Shown here: piece after piece, positions 18,554-27,408 of the stretch
How positions within the stretch are numbered: the first letter of the stretch is position 1
Layout of the letters: every line of letters begins with the position of its first letter
Assembly (NCBI GenBank): GCA_963841845.1
Contig: CAWJEG010000007.1
Location: 62,001 to 126,000 of the forward strand
Reading direction: 5' to 3'
Length of the DNA: 64,000 nt
DNA from: CAVVGZ01 sp963841845
GTDB taxonomy: Bacteria > Chloroflexota > Anaerolineae > Anaerolineales > Anaerolineaceae
Translations under genes and position numbers: made by a program
The notes under the pieces: generated by a model
The model's input: the letters and a program-made list of their open reading frames with translations, nothing else
The model's database searches: none
What the model was told of the DNA's origin: nothing

Positions 18554-18587
18554 AACCGGTAGAAACAATTTCTACCGGTTATTTTTA
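18554..18587 (+). terminator. rho-independent terminator after the CHAP gene
   Basis: A perfect 12-bp stem (AACCGGTAGAAA at 18554-18565 with TTTCTACCGGTT at 18569-18580) has a CAA loop and is followed by ATTTTTATT. It starts 12 bases after the CHAP stop and faces the end of the minus-strand transporter operon. It may also slow transcription from that side, although the T-run is on the plus side. Confidence 0.85.
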
Positions 18588-18610
18588 TTAATTAATTATC
18601 TGGCTTACCA

Positions 18611-20052
18611 CTACTGCCCGAATAGCACCAGCCCGGAGAGTCCGGGAGCCCAATCCGGTAACGCCTCTTTGAGGGAAGACCGCACTACCCACAAATCCTT
18701 GGGGCAGTACAGGAACAGCCAGGGGGCATCCTGGGAGATGATGCGGTAAGCCTGCCTGTAAATGCCTGTACGTTCGTCCTCATCCGCTGTTGCCCAGGCT
18801 TTCTCCATTAATCGGTTAACCTCCGGGTTGGAGTAACCCTGCCACCAGGGACCTGCAAAGCCTGAGTGCAGCTTCTCCCGCAGCACGCGGTAGCTGCTCA
18901 AGGGGCTGGAATCAAAAACGCCCATATCGCCTATATTTTTCCCACGCACCATCAGGGCGTATTCCTGGCGGTCTTCAAAGACCTTCTCATCGATTCTGAT
19001 ACCAGCCTTTTTCCACTGTTTAATCAGGATGGCTGCCAGTTCAGCCGATTCAGTGGGTGATGATGTGGGCCGGTGCATGGTCAAGGTAATGCCGTCCGGA
19101 TAACCGGCTTCCTTCAACAAACGGACAGCCCTAACGGGGTCATGCGGGTATGGTTGCAGGTCAGCATCTGCAACAGAATGAAACGGGCTGAGCGGTCCGT
19201 TCATGCGGTAGGCTTTATCGTGCGCTACTTCCCGAACAATCTCATCTACATCTGCTGCAAAATTGAGTGCCTGCCGGATTCTTGGGTCACTGCAGGCTCC
19301 CTTTTGTGAATTGAACATGATGATGACGCAAAAAGCCGTGTCTCGTTCGATGGGAGAAGCTGCCGGAATCCCGGCAAATTCTTGAGCATACTCAATTGGC
19401 ATGTAAGTGATCAGGTCCACTTCACCATTCAGAAATGCCTGGGTCCTTTCCTGGGGAGTCGTGATCGCGCGGAAGACCAATTCCTTAACCGGGGATGGTC
19501 CGTTCCAATACTGTTGGAACCGCTCCAGGACAACTTCGTTTTCTTTCTCTTCTTTAATCGGTACGGGCCTGTCCCGGGAACGAGTTTGGTGACCTGAGCC
19601 ATATATCGGGCAGGAACAATAACGGCATAAAGCAGCAGGTCAAGCAGGTCAGCCAGGGGGGCAGGGGTTACAATCTGCAAGGTCAGGTCATCCAGGGCTG
19701 TGATCTCAGCATCCACAAGATAAAGGGACAATAGCGCAGATGTACCGTATTCACCGGGCATATCCGGGCTGACAGCACGCCGCAAGGAGGCAGCAACATC
19801 ATTTGCTGTAAGGATTGAACCATCATGGAAGTTCACTCCAGGCCGGATGTGGAATGTCCATGTGCGGGCGTCTTCTGAAAGATGCCAGCTGGAAGCCAGG
19901 CCGGGTATATTCCTGGCATTGCGATCATACTTCACCAGTGATTCATAAATTGCAAAACGTATCGAGACAATGGCACGCGAATCAACCCAAACATGCGGGT
20001 CATTGAGATAGGCAACAGGCTGGCCAACCACAACCTTCTTGATGTCAGTCAT
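18611..20052 (-). CDS. family 5 (SBP_bac_5) solute-binding protein lacking a signal peptide, one frameshift
   Basis: This is about 480 residues of a DppA/OppA-type binding protein. It shows V-K-Y-D-R-N near the start, W-T-F-H-I-R-P-G-V-N-F-H-D-G, and G-T-G-P-Y. Later it has R-Q-A-L-N-F-A-A-D-V and L-L-K-E-A-G-Y-P-D-G. The start M-T-D-I-K-K at 20052 has a good AGGAG site and no signal peptide or lipobox, which is odd for an exported receptor. The frame breaks in an A-run at 19553-19555 (coding strand needs one more A); correction gives L-K-E-E-K-E-N-E-V-V-L-E. It is the last gene of the ABC operon, after the ATPase genes, while a normal lipoprotein SBP heads the operon. It may be cytoplasmic, or a truncated receptor. 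The 3' end is duplicated at 15622-15745. Confidence 0.75.
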
Positions 20053-20074
20053 AATGTTCACTCCTGGTGAAAAT

Positions 20075-21055
20075 TTATTGGATGAGATGGCAGGCTGCCC
20101 GGTGTCCGGGGGTAATTTCACGCCATTCCGGCCTGTCTTTGGCGCAAATATCCACTGCCAGGGGACAGCGTGTGCGGAATCGGCATCCCGAGGGCGGGTT
20201 AACCGGGCTGGGTATATCTCCCTGGAGAATGATCCGGTGGCGGTTTTTTTCAATGGCAGCATCGGGGACGGGTACGGCGGAGAGCAGCGCTTGGGTATAT
20301 GGATGCAGCGGATTTTCATATAGTTCGTCACATTCCGCCATCTCGACCATCACCCCCAGGTACATCACCCCCACCCGGTTGCTGATATGCCGCACCATGG
20401 CCAGGTCGTGGGCAATAAACAGGTAAGTAATGCCAATTTTTTCCTGGAGTTCTTCCAATAAATTGACAATCTGTGCCTGTACCGATACATCCAATGCAGA
20501 AATCGGCTCATCGCAGATAATAAAATCCGGTTTTAAGGCCAGGGAGCGCGCTATACCAATGCGCTGGCGCTGACCGCCCGAAAACTCATGCGGGTAGCGG
20601 CGGACAAAAGCGGGATTAAGCTGCACAGTCTTCAACATCTCTTCTACATACCCCTCGGCTTCCCCCCAGGTAATAATTCCGTGTTCAACTGCAGCCTCAG
20701 CAACTATTTCTTTAACTGTCATACGCGGATTCAAGCTGGCGTATGGGTCCTGAAAGATCATCTGCATGCGTGGGCGCACCTTGTTCATAGCTTTTGAAGT
20801 GAGCTTATGAATTTCAATCCCATCAAACGTGATCTGTCCCGAAGTCGGTTCATACAGCCTCAAAATCGTGCGGCCTGTGGTCGATTTGCCGCAGCCAGAT
20901 TCGCCAACCAGGCCAAAGGTTTCTCCCTTATTGATGTCAAAGGATATTCCATCCACTGCACGGACGGCTCCCACCTGGCGCTGTAAAATGCCGCGATAAA
21001 TCGGGAAATACTTCACCAGGTTTTCAATATTTAATAAATTCTTTTCCGGTCCCAT
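20075..21055 (-). CDS. oligopeptide/dipeptide ABC transporter ATP-binding protein, OppF/DppF type
   Basis: This 326-residue ATPase pairs with the OppD-type protein encoded just upstream. It has Walker A G-E-S-G-C-G-K-S-T, a Q-loop in I-F-Q-D-P-Y-A-S-L-N-P, and signature E-F-S-G-G-Q-R-Q-R. Walker B is F-I-I-C-D-E-P, and the switch is A-H-D-L. The C-terminal oligopeptide/dipeptide extension carries C-R-F-R-T-R-C-P, part of the 4-cysteine motif that binds an iron-sulfur cluster in several OppD/F proteins. The N-terminal L-V-K-Y-F-P-I is typical of the F-type subunit. It is separated from the OppD-type gene by 3 bases. Confidence 0.93.
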   Translation of the reverse strand: MGPEKNLLNIENLVKYFPIYRGILQRQVGAVRAVDGISFDINKGETFGLVGESGCGKSTTGRTILRLYEPTSGQITFDGIEIHKLTSKAMNKVRPRMQMIFQDPYASLNPRMTVKEIVAEAAVEHGIITWGEAEGYVEEMLKTVQLNPAFVRRYPHEFSGGQRQRIGIARSLALKPDFIICDEPISALDVSVQAQIVNLLEELQEKIGITYLFIAHDLAMVRHISNRVGVMYLGVMVEMAECDELYENPLHPYTQALLSAVPVPDAAIEKNRHRIILQGDIPSPVNPPSGCRFRTRCPLAVDICAKDRPEWREITPGHRAACHLIQ

Positions 21056-21058
21056 CGA

Positions 21059-22066
21059 TTAACGCAGCCTCCGAGTTTCCGGATCAACCCAGCAAGCAAC
21101 CAGATGCCCATCACCGATTTCAACCAGGGGGGGATTTTGGCTGCATACCTCTAAAGCATATTGGCAGCGCGGCCGGAACGGACAGCCAACTGGTTTCTTA
21201 AACAGAAGCGGCGGTGCCCCGGCGATCACGTTCAATTTTTTAGCCCGGCTGGCTTTATCCAATCGCGGCAGGCTGGAAAGCAGCCCGATCGTATAAGGGT
21301 GCTGTGGATTGCTGTACAGGATATCCACATTGACATCCTCAATAATAAAACCACCGTACATCACCATTACCCGCTGTGCCAAACCTGCCACGATACCCAG
21401 GTCGTGCGTGATCCAGATAATGGACATACCAATGGTATCTTGTAGGTTACGCACCAGATCAACAATCTGAGCCTGGATGGTAACATCCAGGGCTGTTGTT
21501 GGCTCATCCGCTATCAGTATCCTTGGCTTGCAGGACAATGCCATGGCAATCATTACCCGTTGGCGCATTCCGCCGGAAAATTGGTGCGGGTAGTCTTTCA
21601 TTCGCTTGGATGCTTCTGGTATCCCAACCGTTTCCAGCAGTTCCACAGAACGGTCCTTTGCGTCATTTTTGGATAAGTGCTTATGGCGAATTAGCGTTTC
21701 AGAAATTTGATCTTCTATGGTATATACGGGATTCAGGCAGGAAATGGGGTCCTGGAAGATCATCGCAATTTTCGCCCCGCGGATATCACGAATTTCATTG
21801 TCAGAGATTTTAAGCAGATCCTTTTTTTCGAACCATGCCTGCCCGGCTTCCACCTTGCCGGGCGGGTTCGGGATAAGCCGCAGGACAGAGAGCATGGTAA
21901 CACTTTTCCCGCATCCGCTTTCACCAACCACCCCAATGGTTTCCCCTTCCTGCAAACTCACTGAAACGCCGTTGACCGCATGAACCACCCCCTCAGGTGT
22001 GTAGAACCGGGTTTCAAGGTCATTTATTTGCAGGATAGGATCAGTGCCCGTATTATTCATGGTCAT
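21059..22066 (-). CDS. oligopeptide/dipeptide ABC transporter ATP-binding protein, OppD/DppD type
   Basis: This is a 335-residue cytoplasmic ATPase with Walker A G-E-S-G-C-G-K-S-V, Q-loop I-F-Q-D-P-I-S-C-L-N-P, and signature F-S-G-G-M-R-Q-R. Walker B is I-L-I-A-D-E-P-T-T-A-L-D, and the C-terminal peptide-transporter motif C-P-F-R-P-R-C is present. The N-terminal F-Y-T-P-E-G-V-V-H-A-V-N is typical for the D-type subunit. It forms the nucleotide-binding heterodimer with the F-type subunit and sits in the order B-C-D-F after the permeases. The permease OppC stops 15 bases before its start. Confidence 0.93.
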   Translation of the reverse strand: MTMNNTGTDPILQINDLETRFYTPEGVVHAVNGVSVSLQEGETIGVVGESGCGKSVTMLSVLRLIPNPPGKVEAGQAWFEKKDLLKISDNEIRDIRGAKIAMIFQDPISCLNPVYTIEDQISETLIRHKHLSKNDAKDRSVELLETVGIPEASKRMKDYPHQFSGGMRQRVMIAMALSCKPRILIADEPTTALDVTIQAQIVDLVRNLQDTIGMSIIWITHDLGIVAGLAQRVMVMYGGFIIEDVNVDILYSNPQHPYTIGLLSSLPRLDKASRAKKLNVIAGAPPLLFKKPVGCPFRPRCQYALEVCSQNPPLVEIGDGHLVACWVDPETRRLR

Positions 22067-22081
22067 ATCTCAACTTAATAT

Positions 22082-22978
22082 TTACATCCTTAGTCGCGGA
22101 TCAAGGAAGTCACGCAGCCAGTCACCAAACAAGTTAATCCCCATAACCGTGATGGAGATGGCCATACCGGGCAAAAAAGAAATCCACCACTCTGTCTGGA
22201 TATAATCTCGTCCATCAGCCAGCATTTGTCCCCAGGATGGGATCGAGGGATCTATACCCAATCCGAGGAAAGATAGGCTGGCTTCTGCCAGAATGGTATC
22301 AGCCATGGTGAAGGATGCCACAACGATAATCGGGGCAAAGGCATTGGGAAGAATGTACTTAACCAGGATGCGCCGCAAACTGAGTCCGCTTGCTTTTGCC
22401 GCTGTAATATACACTTCCTCCTTAACAGAGAAAACCTGTCCGCGGATGATTCGTGCATAGCGAACCCAGCCGCCAATCGCCAGCACAAAGATTAAGGTTC
22501 CCAGACCGCCTTTGAAAGCGGCCAGCAGGAATAAGGCCAGCAGGATGTATGGGAAGGACAATTGAATATTCATCAACCAGGAGATGATGGAATCCACCCT
22601 GCCACCAAAAAATCCGGCGAATAATCCCAGGGTCACTCCGATCCCTGCACCCAGTGCAACGGATGCCAGACCGACAAAAAGCGAAATCCGGCTACCAAAA
22701 ATCAACCGGCTGTAAATATCTCTGCCGAGTGAGTCAGTTCCCAACAGGTATTCCGGACTGCCGCCTTCCATAAAAGACATGGGTAATAACCTGTCCCTCG
22801 GTGCTTTTAAATCGTATGGCTTTGGAGCAAGCATATTGGCAAATACTGCCGTAAAGACCAAAAGAACAATGATTATAAATCCAACCACACCGGATGTTGA
22901 GCGGATTAAATTCTCAAAAAAATGTCGCAGCGGCATTTTTTGCGGGGAAAGGTTTGCCTCAAGTTCCAGATTCGTCAT
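22082..22978 (-). CDS. peptide-type ABC transporter permease, OppC/DppC type
   Basis: This is a 298-residue inner-membrane permease. After a cytoplasmic N-terminus and first helix it has L-L-G-T-D-S-L-G-R-D-I-Y-S-R, the classic start of the OppC core. The EAA loop reads A-A-K-A-S-G-L-S-L-R-R-I-L-V-K-Y-I-L-P-N, and the end reads F-G-D-W-L-R-D-F-L-D-P-R-L. Six membrane helices are expected. Its start overlaps the OppB-type stop by 4 bases (22975-22978), so the two are coupled. Substrate specificity lies in the binding proteins; such systems import peptides but also oligosaccharides and other solutes. Confidence 0.94.
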   Translation of the reverse strand: MTNLELEANLSPQKMPLRHFFENLIRSTSGVVGFIIIVLLVFTAVFANMLAPKPYDLKAPRDRLLPMSFMEGGSPEYLLGTDSLGRDIYSRLIFGSRISLFVGLASVALGAGIGVTLGLFAGFFGGRVDSIISWLMNIQLSFPYILLALFLLAAFKGGLGTLIFVLAIGGWVRYARIIRGQVFSVKEEVYITAAKASGLSLRRILVKYILPNAFAPIIVVASFTMADTILAEASLSFLGLGIDPSIPSWGQMLADGRDYIQTEWWISFLPGMAISITVMGINLFGDWLRDFLDPRLRM

Positions 22979-23892
22979 TGATACGTGATCCTTGGATCTA
23001 GAAGAGTGTAGATAACATCAACAATGAGGTTGACTGTGACAAAAATAACGGCTGAGAACAGCACAACACCCTGTACAAGCGGAAAATCCCTCTGCAGCAC
23101 GCCATTGATAACCAGTCTGCCAACTCCAGGCCAGGCGAACACCATTTCGATTACCATCGCACCGCCCAGTAAATCAGCAAAGAGCAGGCCAATATAAGTC
23201 ACTACCGGAATGGCAGCATTGCGCAGGGCATGTTTCCAGACAACATTTCTTTCATAAAGTCCCTTTGCCCGGGCAGTGCGGATGTAATCTTTACCTAATA
23301 CTTCAAGCATCCCGGAGCGAATCAGGCGGGTAAGACGTCCGGTAAGGAAGAATCCCAGGGTAACCGCTGGAAGAACAAGATGACTGATTGTATCGGCGCC
23401 TGAAATAGGCAGTAGCTGCAAGGTTACACTGAAAATTAGGACCAGCATTAACCCTGACCAGAAGGAAGGCATCGCCTGTCCTAATAGGGCAACTGTGGTG
23501 CCTATCATGTCCCAAACTGTATTTCGGTTCAAGGCAACAAAAATGCCTAGCGGAAAAGAAACGATAAGGGCAATGAACATTCCGGCAAATGTGAGTTTTA
23601 GTGTATTGGGTAGTTTATCCACAATTAAGTCGGTTACAGGCTGCCTGTGCCGGATGGAAGTACCCAGATCACCTTGAGAAATCTGGATCATGTAGTTAAT
23701 AAATTGGATATGCAGGGGTTTATCAAGCCCGTATTCCTTGCGAAAATCAGCCAGCATTTCTGCCGTGGCACCATCGCTCATCATCAATCGTGCGGGATCA
23801 CCTGTCGCCCGGGTAACAACAAAGGTAAGAGCGACTGCACCGAACAAGACCAGGATGGATTGAAAAAGCCTGCGAATAATATAATTAGTCAT
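22975..23892 (-). CDS. peptide-type ABC transporter permease, OppB/DppB type
   Basis: This 305-residue membrane protein begins with a membrane helix after I-I-R-R-L. It has G-D-P-A-R-L-M, then E-Y-G-L-D-K-P-L-H-I-Q-F and the G-D-L-G-T-S box. The EAA loop is R-T-A-R-A-K-G-L-Y-E-R-N-V-V-W-K-H-A-L-R-N, and the tail V-D-V-I-Y-T-L-L-D-P-R-I is the family standard. It pairs with OppC in the membrane. A strong 16-bp hairpin lies in the 107-base gap behind the preceding lipoprotein gene and may lower permease expression relative to the receptor. Confidence 0.94.
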   Translation of the reverse strand: MTNYIIRRLFQSILVLFGAVALTFVVTRATGDPARLMMSDGATAEMLADFRKEYGLDKPLHIQFINYMIQISQGDLGTSIRHRQPVTDLIVDKLPNTLKLTFAGMFIALIVSFPLGIFVALNRNTVWDMIGTTVALLGQAMPSFWSGLMLVLIFSVTLQLLPISGADTISHLVLPAVTLGFFLTGRLTRLIRSGMLEVLGKDYIRTARAKGLYERNVVWKHALRNAAIPVVTYIGLLFADLLGGAMVIEMVFAWPGVGRLVINGVLQRDFPLVQGVVLFSAVIFVTVNLIVDVIYTLLDPRITYQ

Positions 23893-23943
23893 AACAAATA
23901 ATTGCTATTGAATAAATTGAAAATAATTTCAAGATTGATAGAG

Positions 23944-23977
23944 TTTGCTGGGACAGCATCAATGCTGTCCCAGCAAA
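23944..23977 (-). promoter_or_regulatory. intercistronic hairpin between SBP and permease genes
   Basis: A perfect 16-bp stem (TTTGCTGGGACAGCAT with ATGCTGTCCCAGCAAA) has a 2-nt loop. No T-run follows on the minus strand, so it is more likely a processing or stabilising stem, or a partial terminator. Either would favour high expression of the upstream lipoprotein, as is common in binding-protein operons. Confidence 0.55.
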
Positions 23978-23999
23978 CAATTTCCTATGTTGCTAGGTA

Positions 24000-25646
24000 T
24001 TACTCGGTAAGTTCAGCCTGCCAGATATCAATGTAGCCATCGGCGTAGGGCAGTAAATTCAGTCGATTGCTCTGACCCTGGAAGCCGGGTAGACGCCACA
24101 GGTAAACCCAGGGCATATCTTTCCACAGGATCTGCTGTGCAGTGTAGGAATACTCCAGGCGCTTGGCTTCATCCGTCTCAATTTTCATGGCATCGACGGC
24201 CGCATCAAATTCGGGGCTGTTATAATTTCCCGCATTGTCAATATCGGTGGAGTAGAAGGTATTCAGCTCCTTGATGGGCAGGTTGTATGTTCCCAGGCCA
24301 AGGTACAGCATGCCGGGATGATCATGGGTTTCAAGCAGTTCCCATAACTTGTTCTCTTCAATCACTTCCAACTGGACCTTTATCCCGATATTCTCGAGGT
24401 CCTGGGCAAGCAGCTGTGCAATTTCTTTGTCGGAACCAAACGCTCCAGCAGTTGTCTGAAGAACGACCTCAAATCCATCCGGATAGCCGGCTTCTGCCAG
24501 AAGTGCTTTTGCTTTTTCCTGGTCGAAGGTCAAAGCAGGCAAGGACGCATCATTGTTCGGTTCGTTGACTGTTGATTTCAGGATGTAGGAGTTGCCGCCC
24601 AGCAGGGTATCGATGATGGTCTGTCGGTCAACTGCCACCTGGAGAGCTTCCCTAACCTTTGGATTGCCCAGGTATTCATTGTTCAACTGCAGGTTCAGGT
24701 GCATTTTGCGCAGGGTAGTGTAGGGGACCAGGCGGGAATTTTCCGAATCAGTCTGTTTGGCCAGATCGGCGGGCAGATTGGTGATCAGGTCAACATTGCC
24801 GGTAACCAGTTCATTGACGCGTTGGGAAGCTTCCGGGATAACCCTGACCATTGCATTTTTAACAATCGGTGCACCCTGGAAGTACTCTTCATTAGATACA
24901 ACGGTGATGTGGTCGTCCTTGACCCATTCCACAAATTTAAACGGGCCGGATCCAACCGGATTGATGGCTACTTCTTCTGATGGGGTGGAGGAGTAGTATC
25001 CCGGCGGGACGATGAATGTGCGGCTCAGGTACCAGAGCAGGTCATTGAAGGGTTCCGAGGTGATGATCTGCACTGTGTAATCATCGATCTTTTTGATTTC
25101 CTGGAAGGGAGTTTCGTAGAAGAGGGCGTTGTATTTCTTGAACTCTTCACTCTGCATCCGTTCAAATGAATAAACGACTGCATCGGCGTTAAATACCTCT
25201 CCGTTATGGAAGGTGGCATTTTCGGCAAGCTTAAATTCCCAGGTGTTGGGATCCACGCGGGTCCATTCCGTGGCCAGTTCTGGGTTGGAACCCTTGCCAT
25301 CCTGGCTGTTCATCACCAGAACATCAAAAATCCAGTACCCAATCGAGCGTTGGAACATACCGTTGAACGTGTGGGGGTCCAGGGATGGAATATCTGACGG
25401 ACCCGAAATAATCAAAGGCTTGTCAACGGTGGAATTTGCCGGGGCGGCAGGAGCTTCAGCTGCGGCTTCAGTAGGTGCGGCTGCTTCCGCTGGGGCCTCG
25501 GTAGGTGCAGCTGCTTCAGCTGCGGCCTCGGTCGGTGCGGCTGCTTCAGCTGGGGCCTGGGTGGGTGCAGCAGCGGGGGCGCAGGCGCCTAAAAGCATGC
25601 TGAACAACACGATCAGACCAACGATAAGATTTAACTGCTTTTTCAT
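24000..25646 (-). CDS. family 5 (SBP_bac_5) peptide-type ABC transporter substrate-binding lipoprotein
   Basis: This is a 548-residue lipoprotein. The signal peptide ends in L-L-G-A-C with the lipidated Cys at 22. Residues 23-71 are a low-complexity Ala/Pro/Thr/Glu linker, made of near-repeats of A-A-A-P-T-E-A-x-A-E, that tethers the domain to the membrane. The binding domain follows, with L-A-T-E-W, F-H-N-G-E-V-F-N-A-D-A-V, G-S-G-P-F and L-A-E-A-G-Y-P-D-G. It supplies the OppBCDF-type transporter encoded downstream. The ligand cannot be deduced. Control is probably by the ROK protein encoded two genes upstream. Confidence 0.93.
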   Translation of the reverse strand: MKKQLNLIVGLIVLFSMLLGACAPAAAPTQAPAEAAAPTEAAAEAAAPTEAPAEAAAPTEAAAEAPAAPANSTVDKPLIISGPSDIPSLDPHTFNGMFQRSIGYWIFDVLVMNSQDGKGSNPELATEWTRVDPNTWEFKLAENATFHNGEVFNADAVVYSFERMQSEEFKKYNALFYETPFQEIKKIDDYTVQIITSEPFNDLLWYLSRTFIVPPGYYSSTPSEEVAINPVGSGPFKFVEWVKDDHITVVSNEEYFQGAPIVKNAMVRVIPEASQRVNELVTGNVDLITNLPADLAKQTDSENSRLVPYTTLRKMHLNLQLNNEYLGNPKVREALQVAVDRQTIIDTLLGGNSYILKSTVNEPNNDASLPALTFDQEKAKALLAEAGYPDGFEVVLQTTAGAFGSDKEIAQLLAQDLENIGIKVQLEVIEENKLWELLETHDHPGMLYLGLGTYNLPIKELNTFYSTDIDNAGNYNSPEFDAAVDAMKIETDEAKRLEYSYTAQQILWKDMPWVYLWRLPGFQGQSNRLNLLPYADGYIDIWQAELTE

Positions 25647-25707
25647 TCAATCCTCCTAATTATTTTGATTGATTTGAATTGTTATAGATACAGCAGGATT
25701 GCTGCAC

Positions 25708-26088
25708 CTAGATTACCGATTGAAATTCAAGGGTATGCCCTTCCGGATCTTCAATTAAAAAAGCCCGAATGCGTAATTCCTCACTGGTCTTAATATCTTT
25801 TAGCATGGGCACTCTTTTTGACTGGAGATGTGTATACCATGCATCCACATCCGGGACACGAAAACAAAGAATAATTGGTTTGACTTCACTGGCTTTGTGA
25901 TATCCGCGTTTGCTGTCAACCAGGCCAACATAACCGCTTGGGGAACTCTGGTATATCTTGGTCCAACCCTGGTCTATGGCAAGGGTGAAGCCTAACGTAT
26001 CTTCGTAGAAGTTCATCGCTTTAGCGAGATCATTGAAATAGATAAATACAATATTCATATCAATTCCAGGGTTATTCTTTTCGGTCAT
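25708..26088 (-). CDS. VOC (glyoxalase/bleomycin-resistance) superfamily protein
   Basis: This is a 126-residue single-module VOC protein with the F-Y-E-D-T-L-G-F motif, a central G-Y-V-G-L-V-D strand, and E-D-P-E-G-H-T-L-E-F at the end. The final Glu is a usual metal ligand. The start M-T-E-K-N-N at 26088 has a strong AAGGAG site; a longer frame to 26223 runs into the ROK gene and has no family sequence. It lies between the ROK regulator and the binding-protein gene in the same direction, so it is part of that operon. It could be a lyase, epimerase or binding protein for a compound handled by the system; the function is unknown. Confidence 0.8.
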   Translation of the reverse strand: MTEKNNPGIDMNIVFIYFNDLAKAMNFYEDTLGFTLAIDQGWTKIYQSSPSGYVGLVDSKRGYHKASEVKPIILCFRVPDVDAWYTHLQSKRVPMLKDIKTSEELRIRAFLIEDPEGHTLEFQSVI

Positions 26089-26113
26089 ATATATCTCCTT
26101 AGAATGATTTGCA

Positions 26114-27304
26114 TTACCAATCGCGCAGCAAACCTCGATACACAAGCATAATTGCACCCAGCACAGTAGCCTGAGATCCCAGATTAGAACCAACAATATG
26201 AGGAATGGAGGGTATTTTTCCATTAAGACAGGACGATATTGATGGGATGATCAGTTTTGATTCATCCGCCATTCTTCCTGAAATAACCACAATTTCTAGA
26301 TCCAACAATGAATAAATATTCGCAATAGCCGCTGCCAGGATTTGGATAACAGGGTTAAAAGTGGCAATTGCCCATGGTTTTCCCTCAGCATATGCACGAT
26401 AGACAGAACTTGCCTCGTTTAGGGACTCGGCTTGCACAGTATCTGATTTTGCTAACTCCTCACGTGCTTTCTTCAAAACACTGGGGGAGGAAACATAGGA
26501 ATCGAGTGGTGTAAGGCTGCCAGTGGAATTATTTTTTAGCTGGTCTACAAAAGGAATAAATTGATCCAAATGACCACTGTTTAGATTTGAACCCCTGAAA
26601 ATTTCTCCACGCAGGATAAGACCGCATAGAACCCTGGTGCCCAGGGTGATGCAGGCCATATTTGCCGATCCTTTTCCAATCCCGAATCCATATTCCCCGA
26701 ATGTTATGAGATTGATGTCATTGTCAATAAAAATTGGCAGACCTATTTCCTGATGTAAGCGTTTTGCTAAGGGAAAATTTTCCCATCCTAATATGGATGA
26801 TTGAACAACAACGCCGGAGGCATGGTCGACAATACCTGTAATCCCAAGACCAACCCCGTAGATAGATGGGGTCTTGATTCCATCTTCCTGCTGCAGTTGT
26901 GTGAGCAATTGCAGCAATCGCTGATAATTTTCAACTCCATTACCAGTATCCACCGGAATGGTGATCTCTTTATGAATTTCCCCTGCAAGGTCTGCAATAT
27001 AACCGCGTAAATTCGGATATCCCAGGTCGGCACCAATGACATAATGAGATTTGCCATCAAATTCAAACAATTCTCCGGGTCGCCCGCTTCCCCGGTCCAA
27101 TTTATCATGGGAGGATTTAATTAGATTTTCTGAAATTAATTCTTCAATTACTCTACTGACTGTGGAAAAACTGATTCCTGTCTTTCTTACAATCCCAGCT
27201 TTGGAGATAATCCCTTCACTGCGGATCAAATCCAAAATTAGCATCCGGTTGTAGTTACGGATCTTTTTCGGGTCAGAACCTACAGATAAATCGCTTGGGT
27301 ACAA
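26114..27304 (-). CDS. ROK family transcriptional regulator (NagC/XylR type)
   Basis: This is a 396-residue repressor-like protein. Residues about 10-75 form a winged helix-turn-helix (I-L-D-L-I-R, K-A-G-I-V-R-K-T-G-I-S-F-S-T-V-S-R-V). The rest is a ROK domain with G-A-D-L-G at the nucleotide/sugar lobe and I-D-N-D-I-N as the sugar-site box. The Zn-binding C-x-C-G-x-x-G-C motif of many ROK proteins is absent and the T-G-I-G loop is degenerate (G-T-R-V-L), so it is a regulator without kinase activity. It is the first gene after a consensus promoter with a palindrome at the start site, and heads the transporter operon. A sugar-type effector is likely from family knowledge. Confidence 0.9.
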   Translation of the reverse strand: MYPSDLSVGSDPKKIRNYNRMLILDLIRSEGIISKAGIVRKTGISFSTVSRVIEELISENLIKSSHDKLDRGSGRPGELFEFDGKSHYVIGADLGYPNLRGYIADLAGEIHKEITIPVDTGNGVENYQRLLQLLTQLQQEDGIKTPSIYGVGLGITGIVDHASGVVVQSSILGWENFPLAKRLHQEIGLPIFIDNDINLITFGEYGFGIGKGSANMACITLGTRVLCGLILRGEIFRGSNLNSGHLDQFIPFVDQLKNNSTGSLTPLDSYVSSPSVLKKAREELAKSDTVQAESLNEASSVYRAYAEGKPWAIATFNPVIQILAAAIANIYSLLDLEIVVISGRMADESKLIIPSISSCLNGKIPSIPHIVGSNLGSQATVLGAIMLVYRGLLRDW

Positions 27305-27356
27305 TGACGGGAAAATTCCTGCTCGGTTAGGGATTACTTACTATCAGACTTTTTTT

Positions 27357-27373
27357 ATACTAATAATAAGTAT
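27357..27373. promoter_or_regulatory. putative ROK operator overlapping the transcription start
   Basis: ATACTAATAATAAGTAT is a near-perfect palindrome (14 of 17 positions symmetric). It begins 7 bases downstream of the -10 box, so it covers the expected start site. ROK repressors usually bind AT-rich inverted repeats, and the regulator gene lies directly downstream. Autoregulation of the operon is inferred from this arrangement. Confidence 0.5.
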
Positions 27374-27379
27374 GGTCGG

Positions 27380-27408
27380 ATTATAGGCGGGATGATCCTC
27401 CTTGTCAA
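27380..27408 (-). promoter_or_regulatory. consensus sigma-70-type promoter of the ROK-transporter operon
   Basis: On the minus strand TTGACA (27408-27403) and TATAAT (27385-27380) are separated by exactly 17 bases. Both hexamers are perfect. Transcription would start near 27373 and read into the ROK, VOC, binding-protein and transporter genes. Confidence 0.8.

Noticed and set aside
25500..25580. Repeated Ala/Pro/Thr/Glu-coding units that look like a tandem repeat
   Set aside because: They encode the flexible linker of the lipoprotein, a normal feature of such receptors, not an independent repeat element.
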